A stretch of 64,000 bases of DNA from Winogradskyella sp046545555 (GTDB lineage: Bacteria; Bacteroidota; Bacteroidia; Flavobacteriales; Flavobacteriaceae), in assembly GCF_046545555.1 (NCBI RefSeq), contig NZ_JBHZTH010000001.1, forward strand, positions 2,124,310 to 2,188,309, in the 5' to 3' direction. Both the position numbers and the translations under genes were made by a program. Shown piece by piece: positions 47,238 to 55,024 of the stretch (positions within the stretch are counted from its first letter, which is position 1; the number at the start of each line of letters is the position of its first letter). The notes below the pieces were generated by a model. It made no database searches. It worked only from the letters and a program-made list of their open reading frames with translations, and had not been told where the DNA came from.

Positions 47238-48536
47238 CTATTTTAGAATTGTGTCAGTTTTATTTGTTCTTTCTAAAATCAAGGATGAAAATGATCTAAC
47301 ACCAATACTTATGCATTCTTCATCAACTTTAAAATTTGGTGCGTGATTCATCGCATTTATTCCTTTTTCAGAATTAGAACCGCCAAACAAAAAGTAAACA
47401 CCAGGAGTATTTTGTTGAAAGTATATAAAGTCATCATTGAAATATGGTATTTGTCCATAATCATTTACAACAGCAGTATTGCCGTAAATCGTTTTGAGAA
47501 TATTAACCGAACTTTTTGTGAGTTGGTTATCATTTAAAACTGTTGGATTTTCTTGAATAAATGATATGGATATAAATTGGTCTTTAAACTCTGATTTATT
47601 AATAACATCCTTGATTTTAGGTAGTATATACGGTAGCTTAGATTTATCTGTTTCATAAAGGTTCGCTCTAATTATAAGTTGATTCTTCTTTTCCTCAATT
47701 ACACGATTTTCTTCTAAAAAAAGATAATCATTGAAAATAGTATTCGGATTTGTTAAGCCAACAATAGAATCAAATGCTTTTGGGATTTCCCAAGGATTTC
47801 CTCCATCTCTTTTGCGTAAAATTTCACTTTGGATTTTCTTGTATAGTATGTCTGAGTCTTCTTTTGAAAACGTCTCGTTAAATATAATCTCTATTCGCTT
47901 TTGATATGCGTATAACTCGTTTGGTTTAACCATGATCTGACCTAATGGTAAAGCAGTAACATGTAATGCATATATTTCATCAATATCTAAGTCCGAATAG
48001 ATTCTATTGTCTACTATATTTTTTGCGCCAACAAAAGTCTCTTCCTCGGGTTGAAAGATGAAATATATTTTACCCTTAATGGATGCTTTTAGTTTAGATA
48101 ATACTTCGGCTATTCCCAAACCTATAGCAACATGTACGTCGTGACCGCAACCATGCTGTATCCCTTTATTTTTTGATTTATATATAACATCATCGACAAA
48201 ATCATTTGGTATAGCATCCATGTCTGCTCGCCAAGCTATATTTTTTCCTTCACTTTCTCCTTTTAAAATACCAATAACACCTTGGCCTGCGAAACCTGTC
48301 TTAACCTCTAATCCTAAATCTAATAAATATTTAGTAATGATTTTGGCTGTCCTTTTTTCATTGCCAGCCAATTCTGGGTATTTGTGTAAATCTCGTCTAA
48401 TTTTAACCAGATTATCAAAGATTGCTTCGGTTTGATTGCTTATAACGGCATGAGCATTTTTTTCATCCTTGGGTTTACAGGATGCGAGCATACTACATAT
48501 TGTTATAAGTATAATAAGGTGTTTGCTAAATTTCAT
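47238..48536 (-). CDS. M20-family peptidase/amidohydrolase lipoprotein
   Basis: A 432-residue metal-dependent amidohydrolase with a lipobox signal (SMLASC at about 15-20). Metal-site motifs are ADMDAIPND (about 104), GCGHDVHVAIG (about 129-139) and the catalytic Glu in FQPEEETFVGA (about 161-171). The final His region NHAPNFKVDEEC is present. The family removes acyl groups from amino acids or cleaves dipeptides. Lipid anchoring suggests periplasmic or surface peptide turnover. Confidence 0.88.
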   Translation of the reverse strand: MKFSKHLIILITICSMLASCKPKDEKNAHAVISNQTEAIFDNLVKIRRDLHKYPELAGNEKRTAKIITKYLLDLGLEVKTGFAGQGVIGILKGESEGKNIAWRADMDAIPNDFVDDVIYKSKNKGIQHGCGHDVHVAIGLGIAEVLSKLKASIKGKIYFIFQPEEETFVGAKNIVDNRIYSDLDIDEIYALHVTALPLGQIMVKPNELYAYQKRIEIIFNETFSKEDSDILYKKIQSEILRKRDGGNPWEIPKAFDSIVGLTNPNTIFNDYLFLEENRVIEEKKNQLIIRANLYETDKSKLPYILPKIKDVINKSEFKDQFISISFIQENPTVLNDNQLTKSSVNILKTIYGNTAVVNDYGQIPYFNDDFIYFQQNTPGVYFLFGGSNSEKGINAMNHAPNFKVDEECISIGVRSFSSLILERTNKTDTILK

Positions 48537-48657
48537 AAGATTTTATTAGTCTGATCTTTTTGTCTCAATTATGATAATGAAATATATGTTAGTTACTTAT
48601 TATAGTTGGTTTTACTATTTTTAATCTTGTACATTTCATTTCTAAATAAAGCGTCCA

Positions 48658-49185
48658 TTATTCAGATTTATGCACTTCTAATTCAATTTCAATCAGTAAT
48701 TCTGGTAATGCCAATTCTTTGACTCCGAGCCAAGAACCTGTTGGAAAATTTTTGGTATAAATTTCGGTACGGTAAGCTGCATTTTCAAGAAATAAGGGCA
48801 TATTGGTGGTGAAAATATTTTCGACTATAACGTCATCGAAGGTACAATCAAAATGGTTTAAAATCTTTTCCAGATCTGCATAACAATTTTTCATTTGTTG
48901 TCCTAAATCACCAATTGCGGCAGGATTTCCTTCATTGTCCATACTTACAGCGCCAGAGATTTTAATAGTATTGCCAATTTTTACTGCATGCGAGTATCCA
49001 AATGCTTTTTCTAATTCTGGTCGAAGCAAAAAATATTCTGGCTCTTCAGAATCAGTAACCACCTCTTTTTCTGATTCTTTAGGCACTTCTTTTTTCTTTT
49101 GTACGCAGTTTTGAATTCCGAAAGTGAATGCAAAAAATATTACAATTAAGGATAGTTTGCTTGCTAATTTGGTTGTTTTTATCAT
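48658..49185 (-). CDS. Exported RidA-like lipoprotein
   Basis: A 175-residue protein with an N-terminal lipobox-type signal (FGIQNC at about 22-27) followed by a Glu/Lys linker and a RidA-like domain (about 50-172; GYSHAVKIGNTIKISGAVSM, TGSWLGVKELALPELLIEIE). The RidA catalytic Arg of the cytoplasmic enzyme seems replaced (GSWLGVKEL), so deaminase activity is doubtful. It is separated by 13 bp from the next gene upstream. Confidence 0.75.
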   Translation of the reverse strand: MIKTTKLASKLSLIVIFFAFTFGIQNCVQKKKEVPKESEKEVVTDSEEPEYFLLRPELEKAFGYSHAVKIGNTIKISGAVSMDNEGNPAAIGDLGQQMKNCYADLEKILNHFDCTFDDVIVENIFTTNMPLFLENAAYRTEIYTKNFPTGSWLGVKELALPELLIEIELEVHKSE

Positions 49186-49198
49186 TTCGTTGATTGTT

Positions 49199-50143
49199 TT
49201 ATTGCTTATTTGTTATTTCCTTACCAATTCGGGAGTAATTTTCTTTTATGTTCTCTGGCATATTTCTCGCTCCTACGGAATTTGGAAAATCGAATCCACT
49301 TGGCCAAAAGTAGCCTAATATACCTATCACTTTCTCATCACTTTGTGCTAATTGATAATAGTTATTTGCAACTATATCCATTTCTAGTAGGTTTATATTA
49401 CCAAAGTTGCCGTGAGCCCAATCTAAATAATGACTATCCATTACAATCATTATTTTTTGCGAAGGACTAGTTAATTTTGATTTTAAGGTTTGCCAGTTTT
49501 GTTGAAATTCAGAATCTTCATTTGGGTTTTTAATAAAATAACGGTCAAAACCTACCCAATCTATAAGTTCTGGTATTTGTAATTGATCTAAAGATGGGTA
49601 TGCCTCAATAATCATTATCGGAACTGATGGGAAATCAGTTTTTAGTAATAATGTTACTTGGTTTAGTTCTGCGAAGGAAATTCCGTTCCAAGTAGGTTCC
49701 TCTCCAATGTAAAAAGCACCAATATAATTTGTGTTTAAAATAGCCTGGTTTGTATTTTTAAATGTGTTCCATCTTTCTTCATAATTGGGTCGCAAATCAT
49801 AATTAGAACCAGAAGGACTATTAGAATCGATTACTTGAAAAAACAATTCACTTAAGTGTAAAATTGGTTTTAAATCTAATGCGCTAAAAGTTTCTGTGCG
49901 TTGGATTATATTATCAGTGGGATTAATAACGAGAATATCCGCCAGGTTACTGAAAGTATGAATCTCATCAGCATAATTGGTTTTTAGTTCTGAGTCTGTC
50001 GGGTCGTCCCAATGAGTATCAATAATCGTAAACCCGAAATATTTAATATGCGAATTTAAATTGTCAATTGAGTTTGAAACATCGTCCTTTTTACAAGAGA
50101 AAAAAACAAAACAAGTTAAAATACAAGATAGAATATTTTTCAT
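49199..50143 (-). CDS. Secreted (βα)8-type lipoprotein, glycosidase-like
   Basis: From the Met at 50143 the protein starts MKNILSCILTCFVFFSCKKD, a lipoprotein signal; the longer frame to 50182 adds an unlikely leader. The ~315-residue protein has alternating strand/helix blocks, with FYIGEEPTWNG and DWVGFDRYF resembling strand ends of glycoside hydrolase barrels. The family cannot be named. It is the last ordinary gene before the cassette array. Confidence 0.65.
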   Translation of the reverse strand: MKNILSCILTCFVFFSCKKDDVSNSIDNLNSHIKYFGFTIIDTHWDDPTDSELKTNYADEIHTFSNLADILVINPTDNIIQRTETFSALDLKPILHLSELFFQVIDSNSPSGSNYDLRPNYEERWNTFKNTNQAILNTNYIGAFYIGEEPTWNGISFAELNQVTLLLKTDFPSVPIMIIEAYPSLDQLQIPELIDWVGFDRYFIKNPNEDSEFQQNWQTLKSKLTSPSQKIMIVMDSHYLDWAHGNFGNINLLEMDIVANNYYQLAQSDEKVIGILGYFWPSGFDFPNSVGARNMPENIKENYSRIGKEITNKQ

Positions 50144-50298
50144 TTCAACTAAATTAGACACATTATGTTTTGTGTAGATCATTGACCTGTACTAAGATAG
50201 CAAAAAGGAATTGCGCAGACGAAAATAGTTGTAAATTACTTGATACGCTTTTTAAACAGTGTATAGAATAAATTGTATGCTATGACAGTAGTAGTCAT

Positions 50299-50509
50299 TT
50301 ATTCTACTTTTAATGAAAAATTATCCACAAATAATTCGATATTTCCGGCAGTAGGATTTGCTGTGAAACCAATTTGTACGCGTTCGTAAATAGTAGGTTC
50401 TTGTAATGTAAAATCTATATCTTCATTTAGAAAAACCGCTCTAAAAACATCCGCATTTGGCATATTCATACCTGTTTGGTTAATATAGTGGTTGGTTAAT
50501 GAAGCACAA
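50299..50509 (-). pseudogene. C-terminal gene remnant at old end of the array
   Basis: On the minus strand a frame runs from the cassette junction at 50509 to a TAA at 50299-50301, with the first Met at 50469. It encodes about 70 residues (YINQTGMNMPNADVFRAVFL ... IELFVDNFSLKVE). The ending looks like the last strands of a β-sandwich domain. No proper start or full-length protein is present. Its first bases (GTTGTGCTTCATTA) equal the start of the cassettes at 57493-58395 and 62014-62899, so it is probably a decayed cassette. Confidence 0.55.
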
Positions 50510-50524
50510 CGGGTTTGTGTATGG
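50510..50524 (-). other. Truncated attC-like site (first cassette)
   Basis: Only the outer arm CGGGTTTGTGTATGG (plus strand) of an attC-like site remains, directly abutting the stop codon of the gene at 50525. Other sites in the array start with the same arm (CGTGTTTGTGTATGG and variants) but continue for 80-195 bp. It marks the decayed distal end of the array. Confidence 0.6.
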
Positions 50525-50938
50525 TTATTTTATTCCGATTGCGCCATCTCTGATTTCATTACGCCATTTTTTACCGTACTTATTATCCAAATAAGTAAAA
50601 ATGGTTTGGTTATATTCTTCTTCGTTTTCATCTTCTCCCATTCTAATACAACCTTGACTAAAGAATTCGACCGAATATTTCTTTTGAAAAGCAATATCTA
50701 TTTCATTGTCGAAATCAGGCATTCCACCAAAGCCACCAGGAAATAAAATCCGGATATTATCTTCCTTAATAGCTTTTTTGGCACCTTCAATATTAAAATC
50801 AGATTTAAGCTCAACTTTTACCGTATGAGTAAAAATCGGTTTTTTTAATTCGGTAGAATCTTTTTCCGATTGCGCATTAATTCCGCAAGTCATAAGACTG
50901 CAAAATATTACCAAATATGTATTCTTCAGTTTTTTCAT
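50525..50938 (-). CDS. Cassette gene: small secreted protein
   Basis: Start at 50938 (MKKLKNTYLVIFCSLMTCG) gives a 137-residue protein with a signal peptide ending INAQ; the longer frame to 50986 runs through the cassette junction and is unlikely. The mature part has ILFPGGFGGMPDFDNE and FFSQGCIRMGEDENEEEYN segments. No family is recognised. The start lies only 13 bp from the cassette edge (50951|50952), so it has no room for its own promoter. Confidence 0.7.
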   Translation of the reverse strand: MKKLKNTYLVIFCSLMTCGINAQSEKDSTELKKPIFTHTVKVELKSDFNIEGAKKAIKEDNIRILFPGGFGGMPDFDNEIDIAFQKKYSVEFFSQGCIRMGEDENEEEYNQTIFTYLDNKYGKKWRNEIRDGAIGIK

Positions 50939-50951
50939 AATTATAGACAAA

Positions 50952-51059
50952 CGGTCTCGGCTATGCGTAGTTGCGAGGGTTAGCACTTAAATTTGATAAT
51001 ACACACCAAACTGAAAATCCGCGAGAACAAGCAATTACTTATAGCCATTGTTGTAGTGC
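50952..51059 (-). other. attC-like site (serine-hydrolase cassette)
   Basis: Plus-strand arms CGGTCTCGGCTATGCGTAG and ATTACTTATAGCCATTGTTG pair with bulges. The inner box GTTGTAGTGC (51050-51059) is repeated inverted as GCACTACAAC at the other end of the cassette (52397-52406), 10 of 10 matches. This is the relation expected between R'' and the first bases of an integron cassette. Confidence 0.75.
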
Positions 51060-51060
51060 G

Positions 51061-52377
51061 TCATTTTTTTATTCCTTTTAGTTTTACACCTTTCCAACCC
51101 ATTAAAACATTGAAACTACCACTTTTATTGTCAACAAATTCAAAAGATTCGGGTTCTTTAGGGGCGTCAAAAAAAGTATTTTCCGATTCAGCTTTTAAGG
51201 TGGCAATTTGCTCTCCATCTTGATACACAATTAGATTCTTGTTTTCTACTTTAAAGGTCAGTTCCAAATTACCCATATCAGCGAAAGAATAAGTGCCAAT
51301 ATATTTGTTTAATATTTCATTAGATAATTCGATAGATTGTCTATTCAATTCTTTAGGCACTTCATAAGGTTTATTCTCTAAAATTTTCGCAAAGTCCTCT
51401 ACGGTTTTCTGAAAAGGAACCTCCTCGTAATTTGCCAAAAAAATGAAATTATAATTATGTTCAAGATTTGTATAAATTTCTACTCTTATTCCGTCTGAAC
51501 CACCACTTTTTTCAATGACATCAGATTTATTTTGTAGTAACGATGCATAAGGTTCATTTTTTATATGGTTCAAAAACTTATTTAAGTCAGAAGCAGTTGA
51601 AAATATTCTTGCAGTCTTCAGTTCATCTGATAATATATTATTTACTTGAACAATAACGCTATCATCCTTTTCGTGATTCTTTGCTAAATTTTTGAGATTT
51701 TTTTCTTTTAGGTAAAAATGAGCTCCTGAATTTTTCATTCCCAAAGGTTGGAATACTTCGTCTGCCAAACATTGGGCAAAAGTTTTGTTAGTTACTTCTT
51801 CAATGACAAAATAAACAAGTTCATAAGCCACATTAGAATATTGTTTTTCTGTTCCTGGTTCGAAAAGTAGTTTTTGCTTTTTGGTGTACTCGATTATCTG
51901 TTCTGAAGACAAGTTGATTTCATCTTCTTTAACACGCTCTAAACTTCTTGGAAGTCCTGATGTGTGGTTGAGTAACATTTCTATGGTTATTTTGTTACCG
52001 TTTGGAAAGTCTGGAATATACTTTTTGATGGATTCACTTTTTTCAATTTTTTCCTCAATCTCAAATTTTTCAATCAAGTAATGAGCCATTAACTTGGAAA
52101 CAGAATGAATATCAAATTGACTTTCAGTTGTTACATACGTAGTTCTACTTTTATCCTGATTTAAATTAAATACCTTGTTAATGATTATAGTGTCATTTTT
52201 AGAAGCAAACACAACTCCATTGAATTTCCCAATTTTATTAAGTGCTGAGAAGTACTCATCTACTTTTTTATTCAGTTTTTCGGTTTGATTTGATGAATTA
52301 ACTTCTGTTTTTTTACCCTCATTTTTGCAAGACATTAGAAGAATTGGTAGAAGAAGTATGGTTAAAATTTGTCTCAT
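51061..52377 (-). CDS. Cassette gene: serine hydrolase (class C β-lactamase-like) lipoprotein
   Basis: A 438-residue protein with lipobox LLMSC (about 13-17). The SxxK motif is SVSK (about 92-95) and the YxN motif is YSN (about 160-162). The C-terminal ~100 residues form a lipocalin-like extension (YIGTYSFADMGNLELTFKVE). Relatives include esterases, D-aminopeptidases and peptidoglycan hydrolases; resistance is not implied. It occupies cassette 50952-52405 and starts 28 bp from the cassette edge. Confidence 0.85.
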   Translation of the reverse strand: MRQILTILLLPILLMSCKNEGKKTEVNSSNQTEKLNKKVDEYFSALNKIGKFNGVVFASKNDTIIINKVFNLNQDKSRTTYVTTESQFDIHSVSKLMAHYLIEKFEIEEKIEKSESIKKYIPDFPNGNKITIEMLLNHTSGLPRSLERVKEDEINLSSEQIIEYTKKQKLLFEPGTEKQYSNVAYELVYFVIEEVTNKTFAQCLADEVFQPLGMKNSGAHFYLKEKNLKNLAKNHEKDDSVIVQVNNILSDELKTARIFSTASDLNKFLNHIKNEPYASLLQNKSDVIEKSGGSDGIRVEIYTNLEHNYNFIFLANYEEVPFQKTVEDFAKILENKPYEVPKELNRQSIELSNEILNKYIGTYSFADMGNLELTFKVENKNLIVYQDGEQIATLKAESENTFFDAPKEPESFEFVDNKSGSFNVLMGWKGVKLKGIKK

Positions 52378-52405
52378 TATTTTGATTGGTTCTAATGCAC
52401 TACAA

Positions 52406-52534
52406 CGGTCTAGTGTATGATTTCGTTCCGTGCCTAAGCACTAAAGTTAGGCAAATAAATCACAGATAGAAAGTCCGCGAGGACTTTCGTAAGTAGACTA
52501 TAACTAGCAATGAATTATACACATTGTTAGGCAC
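52406..52534 (-). other. attC-like site (SGNH cassette)
   Basis: Outer arms GTGTATGATTTCGTT and AATGAATTATACAC pair with one extrahelical base, as in classical attC sites. The inner hairpin GAAAGTCCGCGAGGACTTTC is perfect. The box GTTAGGCAC (52526-52534) fits GTTRRRY and is exactly complementary to GTGCCTAAC at the cassette start (53300-53308). Confidence 0.8.
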
Positions 52535-52540
52535 AGTTTT

Positions 52541-53284
52541 TTATAAATTTTGAATCACATTAAGACAAAAGGTAATATTTAAAGAATTTTCCCTAAAAAG
52601 CATAACTTCCTTTCCATCGGAATCTGTTATAAAAAACCTGTCAGGTAGATTTTTAGGTAGCTCTCTTGAAAAAATGTTAACAAAGGCACAAGCTGTTAAA
52701 AATGCTCCTAAATCTGTTGGATGACTGCCATCTGGTAAATACAATTGTATATCTGGTCTTAATGTTTTAGCCAATTTCCAGGCTTCTCCAACCATTACAA
52801 GTCCGCAATCATTTTCTTTTGATGCTTCTTGATACGATTCTGTTATTGTTTCTTGAAATTGTGGGATTTTTTTTGGTGGCCAAGGTACATATAAGTAAGG
52901 TTTAGCACCAGAAGCTTTAACTAGTTCAGATAACTTTTTAGAGTATTTGAGAAATTCTTTCTTTTTCTTAACAGCTTCACTACTTGACCCTTGTAAAACA
53001 ACAATATCGTATTTCCCACTACTTATTGCTTCTTTTGATTTTAGTCCTTTATTACCATACCAATGGTCGCTTAATTTAGCTCCACCAGCAGTACTTTTAG
53101 AGGTTATTAATTTAATTTTAGTACTGTCTGAAATCAGAGATACAAGATGAGGCATATTAGAATAGTATGTGTAGCTGTTACCTATAAATAGCACACTCAA
53201 TGTATCTTTTTTAACTTGGGCTATACATTCACTAGCTATTCCAAAAAAGAAAATTGTAATAAATAAGTACCTAATAAATTTCAT
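52541..53284 (-). CDS. Cassette gene: secreted SGNH/GDSL hydrolase
   Basis: Start at 53284 (MKFIRYLFITIFFFGIASEC) gives 247 residues with a signal peptide; the upstream frame runs across the cassette edge. Block I is VLFIGNSYTYYSNMP, with the nucleophile Ser in GNSYT. The C-terminal Asp-x-x-His is in DGSHPTDLGAFLTA. SGNH enzymes are esterases or deacetylases, often acting on polysaccharides. The cassette (52406-53307) has its start codon 23 bp from the edge. Confidence 0.85.
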   Translation of the reverse strand: MKFIRYLFITIFFFGIASECIAQVKKDTLSVLFIGNSYTYYSNMPHLVSLISDSTKIKLITSKSTAGGAKLSDHWYGNKGLKSKEAISSGKYDIVVLQGSSSEAVKKKKEFLKYSKKLSELVKASGAKPYLYVPWPPKKIPQFQETITESYQEASKENDCGLVMVGEAWKLAKTLRPDIQLYLPDGSHPTDLGAFLTACAFVNIFSRELPKNLPDRFFITDSDGKEVMLFRENSLNITFCLNVIQNL

Positions 53285-53307
53285 CTCTGTTTTCAAATTG
53301 TGCCTAA

Positions 53308-53533
53308 CGTCCACTGTGTATGGCGTAGTGAGGCGCGCCTCACGTAGAGCCATTGTTGCGCCTCATTCGCTATACACTTTGTTGTGTGTAGTTTTGTGAG
53401 GAGTTCTCGTAGACTTGACTAAATATACATAAAATTGGTGAGGTGCGACAAACAGTGGACGTTGGTATGAAATTAGTAGAAGGGCAGCGTTTGCAAAACG
53501 CGATTCTACGTGCCGCAGGCAATTACATACCAA
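53308..53533 (-). mobile_element. 226-bp gene-less cassette, copy 1 of 6
   Basis: Bounded by AA^C junctions on the plus strand (53307|53308 and 53533|53534). The attC-like arm pair (CGTCCACTGTGTATGGCG with CGCTATACACTTTGTTG) spans 53308-53388. A second stem-loop, GTTGGTATG ... CATACCAAC, spans 53461-53534 and contains the inner pairs GTAGAA/TTCTAC and GCGTTT/AAACGC. No start-bearing gene fits inside. It lies upstream of the SGNH, serine-hydrolase and 50525 cassettes. Candidate promoter described separately. Confidence 0.85.
53420..53452 (-). promoter_or_regulatory. Candidate promoter inside the 226-bp cassette
   Basis: On the minus strand TTTG (53449-53452) and TATATTTA (53420-53427) are 21 nt apart, close to the Bacteroidota consensus TTTG-N19-21-TAnnTTTG. 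Transcription would run leftward into the next cassette genes. The same boxes occur in the other copies: -7 at 54774-54781, 57379-57386, 61077-61084, 61900-61907 and 63835-63842. Gene cassettes here lack space for their own promoters. Unproven. Confidence 0.45.
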
Positions 53534-53727
53534 CGGTCTTGTATATGGCTCGTAGCGTGCAAATTAGAAAATTATTTTCGGATTAAAGACAAGCCAGATT
53601 TTTAAATTTTATTATTTTTCTTTTTTATTGGAAATCGTCAAATTTAAAAATTTGGCGACTTTCCAAATATGCCTTAACTTCGTTTAAGCAACTAGTTAGC
53701 TATGAGCTATATACGGTGTTGTAATGC
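53534..53727 (-). other. Long attC-like site (HExxH cassette)
   Basis: A 194-bp site. The arms TATGGCTCGTAGCGTG and GCTATGAGCTATATA pair, with an internal stem of about 15 bp around 53630-53665 (GGAAATCGTCAAATT with AATTTGGCGACTTTCC). The box GTTGTAATGC (53718-53727) is exactly complementary to GCATTACAAC at the cassette start (54653-54662). The site at 58396-58590 is a close relative. Confidence 0.72.
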
Positions 53728-53827
53728 GTTTGTTTCTTTTTAATTGCTATTGCTTTTATTTGTCAAATAAAAATTGTGTTCTCCTTTTTATAGCCTTATG
53801 AAAAGTTCATTTGGTATTATTACTCCA

Positions 53828-54631
53828 TTAATTAAAAATAGTTTGAAAAAAGGCAAAGCGATTTGGAATGTTTGTAGTAATCCAAGTTTCAACATTTGAA
53901 GGTAATCGGCCAGGATTCTTAATCATTGTGTATGCAAATAAAGCACTCTCTGCCAAATCTTCTTTATCTGAATTATCTCTAGCATATTCTGTAATAAAAG
54001 TATCGTCAGTTTGTTGCGCTTGTAACCATTCACTATTTAGTAAATAATCCGCATCTAGAGTAGCGTGTACACTTTCGTGAAAAACAGTCTCTTCAAGGTC
54101 ATTGTTACTAATTCTTAAGTCTATATTAATTGAATATATCACAAAAAAGTTACTCTCGGATTCTGCAAATGCACCAGCATCCCCATTATGTAACACAACG
54201 TGAGAAAGTTCATTTCTCATAAAATCTGGTAGCTTACCAAGTCGTCCCGTTAGTTTATTTGCATACTCTTGTGCAACAACTTCACTATCAAAAGAACTGT
54301 GCGCCCATATTTCTATTTGCTCACCGTTTGAAAAATTAACCTCAAAAATATAAGTGCCTGTGTCAAATAGTTCATCAGTTCTACTATCTGGCATTTCCTT
54401 ATCCTCTTGTCCTATGAATTGAATATTCATAAAAGCATCTGAATCATCGTCTCTTATAAAATCAATATTTGTAGAAACAATTGAATTTACAAATAAAGGA
54501 TTTACAGATTGATTTCCATCATCATCTGAGATTTCATTATCATTAGGATTAGTATTAGAATTTTCATCGGAACAAGACAAAGTCAATAAAATTCCAATTG
54601 AAAGGGCTACTAAAAGATTTGTTTTTTTCAT
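53828..54631 (-). CDS. Cassette gene: lipoprotein with HExxH motif
   Basis: Start at 54631 (MKKTNLLVALSIGILLTLSC) gives 267 residues with a lipobox; the frame also allows 54649. After an Asp/Asn-rich linker the protein carries HESVH (about residue 185) followed by NSEWLQAQQ and EDLAESALFAY, consistent with a zinc metallopeptidase of the gluzincin type, though the third ligand is only guessed. No family is named. The coding region starts 30 bp from the cassette edge. Confidence 0.72.
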   Translation of the reverse strand: MKKTNLLVALSIGILLTLSCSDENSNTNPNDNEISDDDGNQSVNPLFVNSIVSTNIDFIRDDDSDAFMNIQFIGQEDKEMPDSRTDELFDTGTYIFEVNFSNGEQIEIWAHSSFDSEVVAQEYANKLTGRLGKLPDFMRNELSHVVLHNGDAGAFAESESNFFVIYSINIDLRISNNDLEETVFHESVHATLDADYLLNSEWLQAQQTDDTFITEYARDNSDKEDLAESALFAYTMIKNPGRLPSNVETWITTNIPNRFAFFQTIFN

Positions 54632-54661
54632 AATTTCTATTTTTATCAAAATGCATTACAA

Positions 54662-54887
54662 CGTCCACTGTGTATGGCGTAGTGAGGCGCGCCTCACGTA
54701 GAGCCATTGTTGCGCCTCATTCGCTATACACTTTGTTGTGTGTAGTTTTGTGAGGAGTTCTCGTAGACTTGACTAAATATACATAAAATTGGTGAGGTGC
54801 GACAAACAGTGGACGTTGGTATGAAATTAGTAGAAGGGCAGCGTTTGCAAAACGCGATTCTACGTGCCGCAGGCAATTACATACCAA
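54662..54887 (-). mobile_element. 226-bp gene-less cassette, copy 2 of 6
   Basis: By reading, identical to copy 1 over its whole length. It lies directly upstream of the HExxH lipoprotein cassette. The inner R''-complementary box GTTGGTATG is at 54815-54823, and the candidate -33/-7 boxes are at 54803-54806 and 54774-54781. Confidence 0.85.
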
Positions 54888-55016
54888 CGGTCTAGTGTAT
54901 GATTTCGTTGCGTGTTTAAGCCTTAAAGTTAGCAAACAAATCACGGATAGAAAATTCCAACGGAATTTTCGTAAGTAAGCCCTAACTAGCAATGAATTAT
55001 ACACATTGTTGTAGCC
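54888..55016 (-). other. attC-like site (DUF6624-like cassette)
   Basis: Arms CGGTCTAGTGTATGATTTCG and AATGAATTATACACATTG pair with one bulge. The inner hairpin is GAAAATTCC ... GGAATTTTC, a different sequence from its neighbours but still fully paired. The box GTTGTAGCC (55008-55016) is complementary to GGCTACAAC at the cassette start (55939-55947). Confidence 0.78.
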
Positions 55017-55024
55017 AGTTATTT

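Noticed and set aside
50183..50298. A further attC-like site left of the gene remnant
   Set aside because: GTTGTAAATT occurs near 50228 but no paired arm was found, so it was not called.
50492..50746. Plus-strand frame across the array edge
   Set aside because: It runs antisense to the 50525 gene and crosses a cassette junction. All cassette genes are on the other strand.
53308..53533. Miniature transposon (MITE) as explanation of the 226-bp repeat
   Set aside because: All six copies have the same orientation and sit exactly at cassette junctions, and no target-site duplication is seen. Cassette insertion explains this better.
54717..55004. Minus-strand frame of up to 95 residues running through a 226-bp cassette (also at 57322-57528 and 63778-63984)
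   Set aside because: The start codon lies in the neighbouring attC-like site and differs in each copy; the shared part has no start of its own. It is the same DNA read through stem-loops, so the apparent protein conservation comes from the DNA repeat.
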